From: UBA1494_A sp963973975
GTDB taxonomy: Bacteria; Bacteroidota; Bacteroidia; Flavobacteriales_E; Vicingaceae
Reading direction: 5' to 3'
NCBI GenBank assembly: GCA_963973975.1
Contig: CAXBCF010000008.1
Coordinates: forward strand, 1 to 64,000
Length of the DNA stretch: 64,000 nt
Shown: one piece after another, positions 50,800 through 59,923 of the stretch
Layout: every line of letters starts with the position of its first letter
How positions within the stretch are numbered: the stretch's first letter is position 1
The notes under the pieces: model-generated
The model's database searches: none
What the model was told of the DNA's origin: nothing
What the model saw: the letters and a program-made list of their open reading frames with translations, nothing else
Translations under genes and position numbers: made by a program

Positions 50800-51335
50800 A
50801 ATTGAATCAATTGTTTCAAAAAGTATCATTGTTGTCCGATAAAAGCAATATATTAATTTAATGTTACAAAATTTTTTCGATTTAACTACTTGATTTTAAA
50901 TTTTTTTTTTAAAAATTAAACTATTACAATTGAGTTATTTAAATCAATTGGGGTTCTTTTTAAAAAGTATATTTTTCATTTTTTTCGCCGTGAAAAAAAC
51001 GTAATCGAAGATTCACGAACACAAGTCAATAAATAAGAAGTGAGCTAAACAAAAAAAACTCGTCCTTTGAATTTTTATTTTTTCCAAATTTTATAAATCC
51101 TAAGTTCAGCCGAGTGATCTTCCATCACAGATGGAAGCTTCTCGGTTTCTCTAAGAATTTATTTCATTTTCCAAAAAACAAATTCTAGGGACAGCTTAAA
51201 AATCAACATTCGTTTTTTAAAAACATTTTTTTCGGACACTTTTGAAAAAGTATATATTTTGATTTTGAAAATAGTGAAATTTGAACAGGTTGATATGTAA
51301 ATATTGGTTTAATTTAGAACCAAAAAAGAACTTAA
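50800..51335. other. Gene-free AT-rich spacer with a strong hairpin
   Basis: No gene is visible in 536 bases. Long A and T runs, and one strong imperfect hairpin at 51110-51145. Confidence 0.65.
51110..51145. repeat. REP-like hairpin
   Basis: CCGAG, TGAT, CTTCCATC, ACA, GATGGAAG, CTT, CTCGG: two perfectly paired stems (5 and 8 bp) separated by a small internal loop. I recall similar CCGAG...CTCGG hairpins dispersed in Bacteroidota intergenic DNA, but only one copy is in this window. Confidence 0.6.
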
Positions 51336-51653
51336 ATGGAAGAGAAACAAAATATTATCATTTACAATACCGCTGATGGAAAAGCTTCAGTTTCTTTATT
51401 TGCTAAAGATGGCAATGTTTGGATGAACCAAAATCAACTTGCTGAACTTTTTGACACCTCAGTACCAAACATCAGTATGCATGTAAGAAACATACTGAAA
51501 GATAGAGAACTAGACCTCGTTTCAGTTGTTAAGCAATATAAAGTTACTTTTTTTAACTTTTTAGATAATAGAGCGTTTCAAGTCATATTCAATAACTTTA
51601 CCCATTCAATTTGTTTTAAGATACACTACTTTGGGAAAGATTCTAGCACTTGA
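51336..51653 (+). pseudogene. RhuM-family protein gene, 3'-truncated remnant
   Basis: The first about 70 residues match the N-terminus of RhuM-type proteins: IIIYNTADGKASVSLFAKDG (8-27), NVWMNQNQLAELFDTSVPNI (a helix-turn-helix-like segment, 28-47) and SMHVRNILKDRELDLVSVVK (48-67). Full RhuM proteins run to about 300 residues or more. Here homology stops near 51545, and the frame drifts into ruvX. It is probably a deletion remnant, with ruvX supplied by the retained neighbouring DNA. RhuM genes are often mobile or within defence islands. Confidence 0.75.
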
Positions 51654-52044
51654 TTTTGGAGCTAAGCGAACAGGAGTCGCTATTACAGATAAATTGCAAA
51701 TTATAGCGAGTGGTTTAACAACTGTTGAAACAAAGAAATTACAAGAGTTTATTATCGAATTACTTGGAAAAGAAGAAGTAGAAACCATTGTAGTTGGTCA
51801 AGCAAAGCGAATGAACAATGAGTTGTCTCAAATTGAGGAACAAATAGTTCCATTCATTAATTTTTTGAAGAAACGGTTTCCCAATATAGCTCTTGAGCGA
51901 GAAGATGAACGCCTAAGTTCTCATCAAGCTGTGCAAGCTATGGTAGCTGGAGGAATGAAAAAGCAAAAACGCAGAGATAAGTCTATGATTGATCAAATTA
52001 GCGCTACTATTATACTGCAACGCTTTATGGAACGTAAAGCTTGA
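51631..52044 (+). CDS. ruvX: RuvX/YqgF Holliday junction resolvase-like nuclease
   Basis: 137 residues, the normal length. Motifs are ILALDFGAKRTGVAITD (4-20; catalytic Asp8), TIVVGQAKRMNNELSQIE (about 52-69; the usual GxPxxxxG is GQAKRMNN, a Bacteroidota variant), EREDERLSSHQA (about 90-101) and KSMIDQISATIILQRFME (about 117-134, with the last acidic residue). It acts on 16S rRNA 5'-end maturation and/or junction DNA. Start is TTG at 51631. The gene ends just before a strong terminator. Confidence 0.92.
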   Translation: MGKILALDFGAKRTGVAITDKLQIIASGLTTVETKKLQEFIIELLGKEEVETIVVGQAKRMNNELSQIEEQIVPFINFLKKRFPNIALEREDERLSSHQAVQAMVAGGMKKQKRRDKSMIDQISATIILQRFMERKA

Positions 52045-52047
52045 AAC

Positions 52048-52085
52048 AAAAAAAGTCGACTAGAATATTTCAAGTCGACTTTTTT
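52048..52085 (+). terminator. Rho-independent terminator, likely bidirectional
   Basis: Stem AAAAAGTCGACT / AGTCGACTTTTT around an 11-base loop, with A-run before and T-run after. It lies between convergent ruvX and the DUF1573 gene, and can serve both. Confidence 0.9.
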
Positions 52086-52103
52086 ATTAAGGTGTTTCTA
52101 TAA

Positions 52104-52670
52104 TTATGAACCCATTTGAAGAGTCGGCTGATTTCCATCGCTTCCTTCAACTTCATTTACATTTGCTGTAACTCTTAATACAGTTGTTTCAGGATCTGTA
52201 TTTGCAACGATAGTTACCGTTTTTGTTTGTTGATTTTTCTGGTTACCTGGACTGTATACCACTTCAATCTCTCCTGTTTCTCCTGGAGCTATCGGTTCTC
52301 TAGGATATCTTGGAACAGTACATCCACAACTTCCTTTTGCATCAGAAATAATCAATGGCTCAGATCCAGTATTTTTAAATGTAAATACTTTTGGGTTGCT
52401 GGTGTTTTGGTCAATGGTTCCAAAGTCATATTCAGTTTCAGTGAATTCAATACTTGTTTTAGGACCAGTATTTTGTGGAGGTAATGTAGCTTCATTATCA
52501 AAATTGTCCTGAGACATTGTTTGATTGTTTGCTGCATTGTTCTGATTCGGTGTTGTTACCGAAGTTTTTTCATAAGATACTCCGCTGTCAGAGGTTAATA
52601 TCATTCCTGTATTAATGATGGTTAATGCTGCTACAGCGATTAGGATTCCATTTTTTACACTATCTGTCAT
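52104..52670 (-). CDS. DUF1573 periplasmic protein
   Basis: 188 residues: an N-terminal membrane anchor or signal (GILIAVAALTIINTGMILTS, about 8-27), an Asn/Gln/Thr-rich linker, and a DUF1573 Ig-like domain (about 73-178) with EYDFGTIDQNTSNPKVFTFK, the conserved DAKGSCGCTVP cysteine motif, PIAPGETGEIEVVYSPG and TVTIVANTDP. The domain is widespread in Bacteroidota secreted proteins; function unknown. It is last in the minus-strand group behind the S41 protease gene (39-base gap). A TAAATTTG box at 52700-52707 may give it an own promoter. Confidence 0.88.
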   Translation of the reverse strand: MTDSVKNGILIAVAALTIINTGMILTSDSGVSYEKTSVTTPNQNNAANNQTMSQDNFDNEATLPPQNTGPKTSIEFTETEYDFGTIDQNTSNPKVFTFKNTGSEPLIISDAKGSCGCTVPRYPREPIAPGETGEIEVVYSPGNQKNQQTKTVTIVANTDPETTVLRVTANVNEVEGSDGNQPTLQMGS

Positions 52671-52709
52671 GTCTAATTATATTTAAGGGTTATTAATTGC
52701 AAATTTATT

Positions 52710-54326
52710 TTAATTTTCTTGTAAAAAGGCTTTCTCAAAATCATCACCACCTTCTAAAATTGATAATGCTTTTAAATATGATTCATTTAAGTTATTGATG
52801 ATTTCAAAATAGGCTGAAATTGAATACAAATTTCTAGCATAAAGTGCTACTAGCTGCGTGTCGATTAAAACTTTACTTTTAAGGTACTGCTCGTCATTTC
52901 GTTCAACTTTTTTCTTCTCAGCAAATTCAAAAAACTTGTCTAATAATTCCTGATCTACTTTAAAACCTTCTTTAAAAACAGCAATATTAGGAAATTCTTT
53001 TAGCAATTTCTTTCTGTTTTTGTCTAGCTGTGCCAAAACAAAGTCGTTGTAAACACCTCTTCTGATAAGGTTGCGATTCAATTCTGAGTTCATGCTCGTG
53101 TCCACAGGCACAAAAATGTCTGGCATAATACCACCGCCTCCATACACGATTCTTTTATTTGGTGTAAAATACTTCAACGAATCAGGGAAATTAATACTGT
53201 CAGCCACCATATATTCACCATGTTCAAATCTTCTTTGAAATTCCTTGTAATATTCTTCTTTCCCATCTTCATAAGGACGTTGAATTGATCTTCCGGTTGG
53301 AGTGTAGTACCTTGCAGTTGTAAGTCGCACTTCAGATCCATCAGGTAAAGGGAAAGGTTTTTGAACCAAGCCTTTTCCAAATGTTCTTCTGCCAATTACA
53401 ATACCTCGATCCCAATCTTGAACAGCTCCTGAAACAATTTCACTTGCAGATGCAGAACCTTCGTCCACCAATACAATTAATTTCCCTTTTTCGAAATTTC
53501 CAATAGACGTTGCTTTATACTCTTGCTTACTTTGTTTCTTACCTTCAGTATAAACAATCATTTTATCCTTTTCAAGAAACTCATCAGCTAAGTTAAATGC
53601 GGTTTGTAGATAACCACCACCATTTCCACGTAAATCTAAAATTAAACCCTTTGCACCATTACTCTTTAAACTATCTAATGCCATGCTGAACTCATCCATG
53701 GTATTTTTTGCAAATCGATTTACTTTTATATAGGCTATTTCAGGAGTTGCCATGTAAGATGCATCTATGCTATAAATTGGAATTTCATCACGTACAATAT
53801 CGTAAGAGATTAATTTTATTTCCCCATTTCTCTTAATCTCTACATTGACTACTGAGCCTTTTTTTCCTCTTAATTTCTTTTGTACATCTGAGTTTGTCAA
53901 ACCTGTACCGGCAACATTAATACCTTCAATATAGATTATTTTATCACCAGCTTGTATTCCTAATTTTTCAGATGGACCTCCAGATATTGGAGAAATTACA
54001 GTAAGTGTATCCTTTAAAATATTAAATTGAATCCCGATTCCTTCAAAATTTCCTTCCAAAGGTTCGTTCATCATTCTTTTTTCTTTTTCTGGTATGTAAA
54101 CTGAATGAGGGTCTAACTCTTCAAGTAGTGCAACAATAGCATCTTCAGACATTTTATTATTGTCCACATCGTCTACATAGGCATAATTAATCAAAGTAAA
54201 AATTGCATCGATTTTTGCGAGCGCATCGCCTTTGCTGAGTTTTTTTGGTGCATCATTTTGTGCAAATAGGATTGATGTTGAAAAAAGGGTGCAAAGCAAC
54301 CAAATGCCGAATGTAGCTATTTTCAT
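52710..54326 (-). CDS. S41-family C-terminal processing peptidase (CtpA/Prc-like)
   Basis: 538 residues. Signal peptide (MKIATFGIWLLCTLFSTSIL, cleaved near 22); a helical N-domain with EDAIVALLEELDPHSVYIP (61-79); PDZ (about 95-180: GIGIQF, SGGPSEKLGIQAGDKIIYI, KKLRGKKGSVV); and the S41 core with GLILDLRGNGGGYLQTAFNL (227-246), DEGSASASEIVSGA (288-301, nucleophile serine) and RTFGKGLVQ (314-322, Lys318 as the likely catalytic base). Periplasmic protease cutting C-termini of envelope proteins. A TAAATTTG box lies at 54344-54351 before the start. Confidence 0.95.
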   Translation of the reverse strand: MKIATFGIWLLCTLFSTSILFAQNDAPKKLSKGDALAKIDAIFTLINYAYVDDVDNNKMSEDAIVALLEELDPHSVYIPEKEKRMMNEPLEGNFEGIGIQFNILKDTLTVISPISGGPSEKLGIQAGDKIIYIEGINVAGTGLTNSDVQKKLRGKKGSVVNVEIKRNGEIKLISYDIVRDEIPIYSIDASYMATPEIAYIKVNRFAKNTMDEFSMALDSLKSNGAKGLILDLRGNGGGYLQTAFNLADEFLEKDKMIVYTEGKKQSKQEYKATSIGNFEKGKLIVLVDEGSASASEIVSGAVQDWDRGIVIGRRTFGKGLVQKPFPLPDGSEVRLTTARYYTPTGRSIQRPYEDGKEEYYKEFQRRFEHGEYMVADSINFPDSLKYFTPNKRIVYGGGGIMPDIFVPVDTSMNSELNRNLIRRGVYNDFVLAQLDKNRKKLLKEFPNIAVFKEGFKVDQELLDKFFEFAEKKKVERNDEQYLKSKVLIDTQLVALYARNLYSISAYFEIINNLNESYLKALSILEGGDDFEKAFLQEN

Positions 54327-54343
54327 AAAATAATTTTGAAATC

Positions 54344-54351
54344 CAAATTTA
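54344..54351 (-). promoter_or_regulatory. -7 box for S41 protease gene
   Basis: TAAATTTG on the minus strand, 17 bases before the ATG; -33 element only TTC at about the right place. Confidence 0.4.
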
Positions 54352-54415
54352 AGTAAAGCTTAAATTGATTGAAGTTAATAAAAGTTAAGCAGCTAAAGCG
54401 AGAAATGTAAAAAAA

Positions 54416-56197
54416 TTATTTCCCAATAATTGGATCTGAGTTTAATGATTCAACACCTACCGATTTTAAAGAAACTCGCTCACCACCTTTAAAAGCAACG
54501 ACAAATGCACCTTTATAACCTTCTACAATCATCTTAACTTTGTGTTTTGCAGCATCGCCAAAATTATTAAACGAACCAGATAGGTAACGGAAATAACTGT
54601 TAGATTCTTCGATTAATAAATTTGGAATTTTACTGTAGTTCTCGCTTGTAGGTTTATTCTTGAAAGCACCAAGTTGAACTCTAAACACAACTTCGTCAGT
54701 TTTTGGAAGCTCTTCAGTAGTAGTAGTTTCTCCACTTGTAGACTGAGTTGGAGTTATTGGACTTGAACTAGTAATTTCGCTAGCAATGTATACCCCTTTA
54801 GCGTCTTTCTTTACTATTTCAGCTTCGTTAAATCCTTGTTGTTTCAATTGATTTAACCTTGAACTTGCCTCTAACTGAGTTTTGTAATTCCCTACAGTGT
54901 ATAAAGTCTTGTCCTCCTGATCAACTTTACTTAAATCAGAAATACCGAGTAGTTTGCTCATGTCTTTAGGAGTTTCACCTCTTGTGTACTCTCCAATTTT
55001 AATACGATATTTTGGAGCACTTTTTCTTCTTTTACCTGTAAAATCTCTTTCAATGGTTTCAGCAAACTCCAATGTTGAATCTTTGTATCGCATGTAAGAA
55101 CGATAAATCATTTCATCGGTAACTTCAACACCTTTATCATTGGCAAATTCAGGATACCTCGTGTTCATCTCCTCATCCTTGTAATCAGGAACTCCATCAC
55201 CATCAGAGTCGATTGGACAGCCTGTAGAATCTACCGCAATATTTTTTGGTGTATTAGGGCATAAGTCTACTAAGTCTATAACTCCATCTCCATCAAAATC
55301 TTCTGTGTTTCCATATGCTAGATAATCGATTGGCTCAAATTTCAACTTCTCTTCTTTTTCGAAAGGATCAACTCCTTTAACTTTTTGGAAGTTATAACTC
55401 AATGATATTCCACTGTAAAGAAAATGGTCATTATTTCCATTGGCTCTTCTGTTTTGCACTAAATCTCTTGAAGTTTTATTGCTTACTCCATCAATTTCAT
55501 CTGAAAAAGATAAATGCATGATGCTTTCAAATCTAAAATCAAATTGATCGTTTAAGTGCATGGTTACACCAATTCCAACGGGAATGGCAAAAGCTCTTGA
55601 GTTGGTAGATGTAGTTGAATTAAAGCCTGATTCTCGTATATCTGTTTCATAGGAATAATCTCTTCGAATTATCTGTGACTGCTCAGCATTTGAAGCTCCT
55701 TCTTTCATATTTCGAATACTTCCGTCTGACCAATAATTGTATTTATTTCCACTCGCATCCATCAAATCAGATTTTGGACTAAATTCAATCATCTCAATTC
55801 CAGCAGTAACAAATGGAGTGATGTTGCGTTGTTCGGGTAAAAAATTGGAAAAATTATATTCCAACATGGCCGAACCAGCAAAAATATCGGATTTAAAGTT
55901 CAAGTTTCGTTCTAAAGAACGTTCTTCTTCGCGAATATTACCCTGAAGAAAATTGAATTTTAAGCTGAGAAAATCATTTATAGGTTGAACTACATATAGG
56001 TTAAAACCTGGATTAGCTGAAAAAGGACTCCCATAGTTTCTATCATTTAAATCTCCGTAAAATCCAATCATGCCAACGCCCACACCAATGGTTGGACTAT
56101 ATGCTTTATTGATTTTTTCTGTTTCTTGCTCAGTTTCTTGGGAGAAAACTTGCAAGGATAAAATACAAATAGCAGTGAGCAGTATAGAAAATTTCAT
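54416..56197 (-). CDS. Outer-membrane protein with thrombospondin type-3 and SPOR-like domains
   Basis: 593 residues. Signal peptide MKFSILLTAICILSLQVFSQ; beta-barrel-like region (about 33-270; strands such as PTIGVGVGMIGFYGDL, FAIPVGIGVTMHL, YSGISLSYNF); two calcium-type Asp-rich repeats (DFDGDGVIDLVDLCP 300-314 and DSDGDGVPDYKD 330-341); a first SPOR-like unit (about 394-471) and a second (about 503-580, VVFRVQLGAFKNKPTSEN, ending FVVAFKGGERVSL). SPOR domains bind denuded peptidoglycan, so the protein could tether the outer membrane to the wall. It is 48 bases behind 56246-57709, whose C-terminus is related. Confidence 0.85.
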   Translation of the reverse strand: MKFSILLTAICILSLQVFSQETEQETEKINKAYSPTIGVGVGMIGFYGDLNDRNYGSPFSANPGFNLYVVQPINDFLSLKFNFLQGNIREEERSLERNLNFKSDIFAGSAMLEYNFSNFLPEQRNITPFVTAGIEMIEFSPKSDLMDASGNKYNYWSDGSIRNMKEGASNAEQSQIIRRDYSYETDIRESGFNSTTSTNSRAFAIPVGIGVTMHLNDQFDFRFESIMHLSFSDEIDGVSNKTSRDLVQNRRANGNNDHFLYSGISLSYNFQKVKGVDPFEKEEKLKFEPIDYLAYGNTEDFDGDGVIDLVDLCPNTPKNIAVDSTGCPIDSDGDGVPDYKDEEMNTRYPEFANDKGVEVTDEMIYRSYMRYKDSTLEFAETIERDFTGKRRKSAPKYRIKIGEYTRGETPKDMSKLLGISDLSKVDQEDKTLYTVGNYKTQLEASSRLNQLKQQGFNEAEIVKKDAKGVYIASEITSSSPITPTQSTSGETTTTEELPKTDEVVFRVQLGAFKNKPTSENYSKIPNLLIEESNSYFRYLSGSFNNFGDAAKHKVKMIVEGYKGAFVVAFKGGERVSLKSVGVESLNSDPIIGK

Positions 56198-56245
56198 GCT
56201 TCAAAATTCAAAGCCCTAAAGATAGCAGATTTTTTTTTAATAGGC

Positions 56246-57709
56246 TTATTTATACCATTTTTGCTTGCTTATCATTAATGCTTCTTGAACAGAAATCCGC
56301 TCACCTGAATTATAGGCGGTTACAAAGGCATCATCAATTTTGTTTTCGGCTTCCCATATCATATTTCTTTTATCTCTTGCTTCTTTATAAATAGGATAAG
56401 ATCCTATAGTATATTTATACCATGTATTATGGTATTCAATCGTAACATTTTCAGTGATTTTGTGTCGATCGACAAAGTATTGTTGTTGTACTTCTTTTTT
56501 ACCTGCTGCGATTTGAACTCTGTATGAAACACTAGTTTCAGGTGCTGGGATATTGCTGATTGATTCTTTCAATTTTTCTTCTTCATCAACTGCTGTTTCA
56601 GCAATAATTTCTTCATCCACAGTTTCAATCACTTCCTCAGTGATAGCTTCAATTTCTTCAGTAACAACTTCACTTGGTGGAAGGCTTTCAGCTATTTCTT
56701 CTTCTTCAACTTCTTCTACTTCAATTTCCTCTTCCATCGCAATTTCTTCAGGAGCTACAAATGTGTTATCAAAGGTGCTAGGATTTAATTTCAATTGCAT
56801 GGGTAAATCCTCTTTTAAATAGGAAAATACACCGTGAAGTTGCGCTTCATCTAATTCGTCAGAAGTGCTTTCCATAATATACTTAATGGTCAACTCATCT
56901 TTTTCTGGAAGAATCATCCACAAAAATTTAGCAACATTTCGATTGAAAGAGAACATGGCGTTTTCATTTTCAAGTTCTGAAGCCACAAATTTTGGCGGAA
57001 GGTATTCCTCAACTTTCCCAAAGCTATTGATAGCTGATTTGTCAATTACAAGAGTTACTTCGTATTTAGAATTTTCTAAAGGAGTAATTATTCGAGTGAT
57101 TGTAATGCCATCTTGTTCACCAACAATTTGATCTTTGGCGTACTTGTCGTTTTCAGTACTTTCCTCTTCTGTTTGTATTTCCTCTACTATCTCAGCTTCA
57201 GTTTCTGTAGCAACAACTTCTTCAACTACTTCGCTGCTTTCGTCTTCACTTTCAACTTCTTCTTCCATTGCTAAAGCGGCTCCAGACAAAACTTGAATAG
57301 TTTCAGTTTCTGAGCTGATGTCTTTGCGTTGATTGTCTTCGATGTATGAAAACTGACCTTTAAATTCAAAAGATCCATTAAGTTCAGTGCTAGTTGTTAT
57401 GTCAAAACTGATAGTGAATACTTCCTTTTTTGGAATGGTCATCCAAATCACTTTAATTTCTTGATTTTTGAAAGAGAATGTTGCTCCTTCTGTTTCTTTT
57501 GCTTTTGCAATAAATCCTTGGGGAATAGATTGTTGCCATTTTGCAAAGCCTTCACGACTTCCCTTTTCAATGGTCACTTCGAGTGTAAAACTTTCGCCTG
57601 CATTTATCTTTTCTGGTAGGTTTTGTTCAATATTCAAATCTCCTCCAAGAAAAAGTTTATAAATAAGGATGAAAAATAAATTAAAAGCGACTAGTATGGC
57701 TTTAGTCAT
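56246..57709 (-). CDS. Membrane-anchored protein with duplicated unknown domain, acidic linkers and SPOR-like end
   Basis: 487 residues, not matched to a named family. N-terminal membrane segment (4-21). Two related beta-rich units, about 24-140 and 201-308, share the order 'lxxE..F..(A)..FSF....K.(I/F)LWMxxP.K.E.xxI.(F/Y)..x(S)T..L(N/D).....G.FSYxxx'. Two strongly acidic linkers (148-190 and 321-382, Glu/Val-rich) separate them. The C-terminal module (394-475; VSYRVQIAAGKKEVQQQYFV, ending FVTAYNSGERISVQ) closely parallels the last SPOR-like unit of the neighbouring outer-membrane protein. I infer a periplasmic protein working with that neighbour at peptidoglycan. It is first of the minus-strand group down to 52104. 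Confidence 0.75.
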   Translation of the reverse strand: MTKAILVAFNLFFILIYKLFLGGDLNIEQNLPEKINAGESFTLEVTIEKGSREGFAKWQQSIPQGFIAKAKETEGATFSFKNQEIKVIWMTIPKKEVFTISFDITTSTELNGSFEFKGQFSYIEDNQRKDISSETETIQVLSGAALAMEEEVESEDESSEVVEEVVATETEAEIVEEIQTEEESTENDKYAKDQIVGEQDGITITRIITPLENSKYEVTLVIDKSAINSFGKVEEYLPPKFVASELENENAMFSFNRNVAKFLWMILPEKDELTIKYIMESTSDELDEAQLHGVFSYLKEDLPMQLKLNPSTFDNTFVAPEEIAMEEEIEVEEVEEEEIAESLPPSEVVTEEIEAITEEVIETVDEEIIAETAVDEEEKLKESISNIPAPETSVSYRVQIAAGKKEVQQQYFVDRHKITENVTIEYHNTWYKYTIGSYPIYKEARDKRNMIWEAENKIDDAFVTAYNSGERISVQEALMISKQKWYK

Positions 57710-57967
57710 GACTGTTTATTTTAGAGTAAGTGAATGCTTGAAGAATAAGTGAAGTAGTTGATTCTGAAAAAGAAGTATAAATGAACTTTAATTGAAAGTT
57801 GAAATTTTGAGTCATTTTTATGAATTAAATGATAACTTAAGAATCACATTCAAAACTATAGATAGGAATAAGTGAATTCTAGGTAAATCCTTGAAGTTAT
57901 TAACTCGAAACTGTTAAAAGTAAAGTGAGTAGAATCTTATTCTTTTTTAGTATGGTAAGAATAGCGC

Positions 57968-59872
57968 TTAACTCACCTTCTTGCCTAGGAAGTGGATGAT
58001 GCCGTACATGGCTACAATTCCGAAAATCATCCCAATCCATGGAGGAATTCCGAAACCACTAGGCAATGTTCCAAAGAGAATGGCAACTAATCCTACTGTT
58101 AAGGCATAAGGAATTTGTGTTTTTACATGCTCAATGTGGTTGCATGAGCTGGCTAGTGAACTTAAAATAGTGGTGTCTGAAATTGGAGAACAATGATCTC
58201 CCAAAACTGCTCCAGCTAAAACACAAGCAATTGTGCTGTGAAAAATGCTCATGGTTAAAGCAGGGTCTAAGCCATTAAAAATTGAAATCGACCAAGCTAG
58301 CGGAATCATTATGGGATAAAGAATGGCCATTGTTCCCCACGATGATCCAGTAGAAAATGCTACCAAAGCAGCCATTATAAATGTAATGCTCGGAATTAAA
58401 TGTGGACTGATGTATTCAGAAAGTGCAGAAGTTAAAAATTGAGCAGTTTGCATCTCTTCTATAACAATAGCTAATGACCAGGCTAGCACCAATATAATGA
58501 TAGCAGGCAGCATAGTCTTAAAACCACTAATGATGGATTCTATGGTTTGTTGTAAACTTAGAATTCTTCTCAATAAGCTTAATTTAATCGCTACTAATAA
58601 TCCTGCAAGTGATGCCCATAATAAAGCTTGATATGAATCTGAATTGCCTATTATTGTTGACAATTTTTGAAATATACCAAGTTGTTTATCATCTACTACC
58701 TCCTGATTCCAACCAGTATATAATAATCCCGCAATTGTTCCAAAAATGACTACCAAAATTGGAACCACTGCATTAAATGCTTTTGGTTGAATGCCTTTTT
58801 TAATCTGAAATGCTTCTTGTTCAGCTGATGAAGTTTCATCATCAAAATCATTTTTTAATGCTTTTCTAGCTTGCATTTCTACTTGATACATCGGACCGAA
58901 ATCTTTCTCCTTGTAAATCAGAATAAACATAAACGCAATGGTGAAAATCGGGTAAAATGAATAGGCAAGTGAAGAAATGAAGGTAGCGTATACCCCAGCA
59001 TTTAAACCTTCAATTTGATTGATTCCATTTTCAATGTAGCCTAACTCTGCTCCGATCCAAGTTGTGATTAGAGCAATAGCCGCCATTGGTGCAGCCGTAG
59101 AATCTACAATGTAGGCAAGTTTTTGGCGAGATATTTTTAGCTGATCAGTTATCGGTCGCATGGTATTTCCTACAATTAATGTATTGGCATAATCGTCAAA
59201 AAAGATAGCAATGCCTAAACCAAATGTAGCTAATTGACCGTTTTTCGCATTGGTGGCATATTTTGAAATTCGGTTCACAACTCCTTGCATACCGCCATTC
59301 TTTGAAATTAGACTAACCATTCCGCCAATTAGTAAGGAAAAAAGCACAATGGATAAATGACCTGAGTCATTTAATGCTTTAAGTATGTAATGATCAATGG
59401 TTGACATAAATCCCAAAAGCAAACCATCAATGAAACCACTTGCATAAAAATGAACTACAAAGGCTCCAAAAAATATACCTATTAGTAAGGAAGTGATGAC
59501 TTCTTTAAAAACAAGTGCTAATAGAATTGCAATTAAGGGTGGAATGATAGAAAGCCAAATTGGTAAAGGGTTTACTTCTGTATCAAAACTCTGGTTGTTT
59601 ATAGTGAAAGTGTACTTGCCCTTTTCATCGAAGACCATTTCAAAGGAAGCTTGTTGGTTTTTATCAAAAAAAACTTCTATAGTGTTCTCAGAGTTGACAA
59701 CTACTTCAAGTGGATTTGTTGTTTTTTGAGAAGCAGAAATGATAATTTCATAAGGAACTCCTTCAACAATTAGTTCAGGTATTTCAAACTCATAGTTTGG
59801 TTCATTAACTTCAATCGCAAAACTGTAGGAGAAGAAAAAGAGGGAAAGAATGCAGTAAAAAAGTTTTTTCAA
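57968..59872 (-). CDS. NhaC-family Na+/H+ antiporter with secreted N-terminal extension
   Basis: 634 residues. From about residue 108 it is an NhaC-type transporter with roughly eleven to twelve membrane segments: SGHLSIVLFSLLIGGMVSLI, FGLGIAIFFDDYANTLIVGN, DSTAAPMAAIALITTWIGAE, FSTGSSWGTMAILYPIMIPL and LGDHCSPISDTTILSSLAS are conserved blocks. Residues 1-19 are a signal peptide (MKKLFYCILSLFFFSYSFA), and 20-107 form a small Ig-like, beta-rich periplasmic domain (FSFE...GKYTFTINNQ). It should exchange Na+ for protons, or carry a related solute. It stands alone, divergent from the flavoprotein gene with a 51-base gap. Confidence 0.9.
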   Translation of the reverse strand: MKKLFYCILSLFFFSYSFAIEVNEPNYEFEIPELIVEGVPYEIIISASQKTTNPLEVVVNSENTIEVFFDKNQQASFEMVFDEKGKYTFTINNQSFDTEVNPLPIWLSIIPPLIAILLALVFKEVITSLLIGIFFGAFVVHFYASGFIDGLLLGFMSTIDHYILKALNDSGHLSIVLFSLLIGGMVSLISKNGGMQGVVNRISKYATNAKNGQLATFGLGIAIFFDDYANTLIVGNTMRPITDQLKISRQKLAYIVDSTAAPMAAIALITTWIGAELGYIENGINQIEGLNAGVYATFISSLAYSFYPIFTIAFMFILIYKEKDFGPMYQVEMQARKALKNDFDDETSSAEQEAFQIKKGIQPKAFNAVVPILVVIFGTIAGLLYTGWNQEVVDDKQLGIFQKLSTIIGNSDSYQALLWASLAGLLVAIKLSLLRRILSLQQTIESIISGFKTMLPAIIILVLAWSLAIVIEEMQTAQFLTSALSEYISPHLIPSITFIMAALVAFSTGSSWGTMAILYPIMIPLAWSISIFNGLDPALTMSIFHSTIACVLAGAVLGDHCSPISDTTILSSLASSCNHIEHVKTQIPYALTVGLVAILFGTLPSGFGIPPWIGMIFGIVAMYGIIHFLGKKVS

Positions 59873-59923
59873 TTATAGAAAATTTGTGAACTGTAAATAT
59901 ATAAAAAGCCTTTATTTTGAAGC

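Noticed and set aside
56553..56822. Serine-rich open frame on the plus strand
   Set aside because: It is the antisense shadow of the Glu/Val-rich acidic linker of the minus-strand protein at 56246-57709; no independent support.
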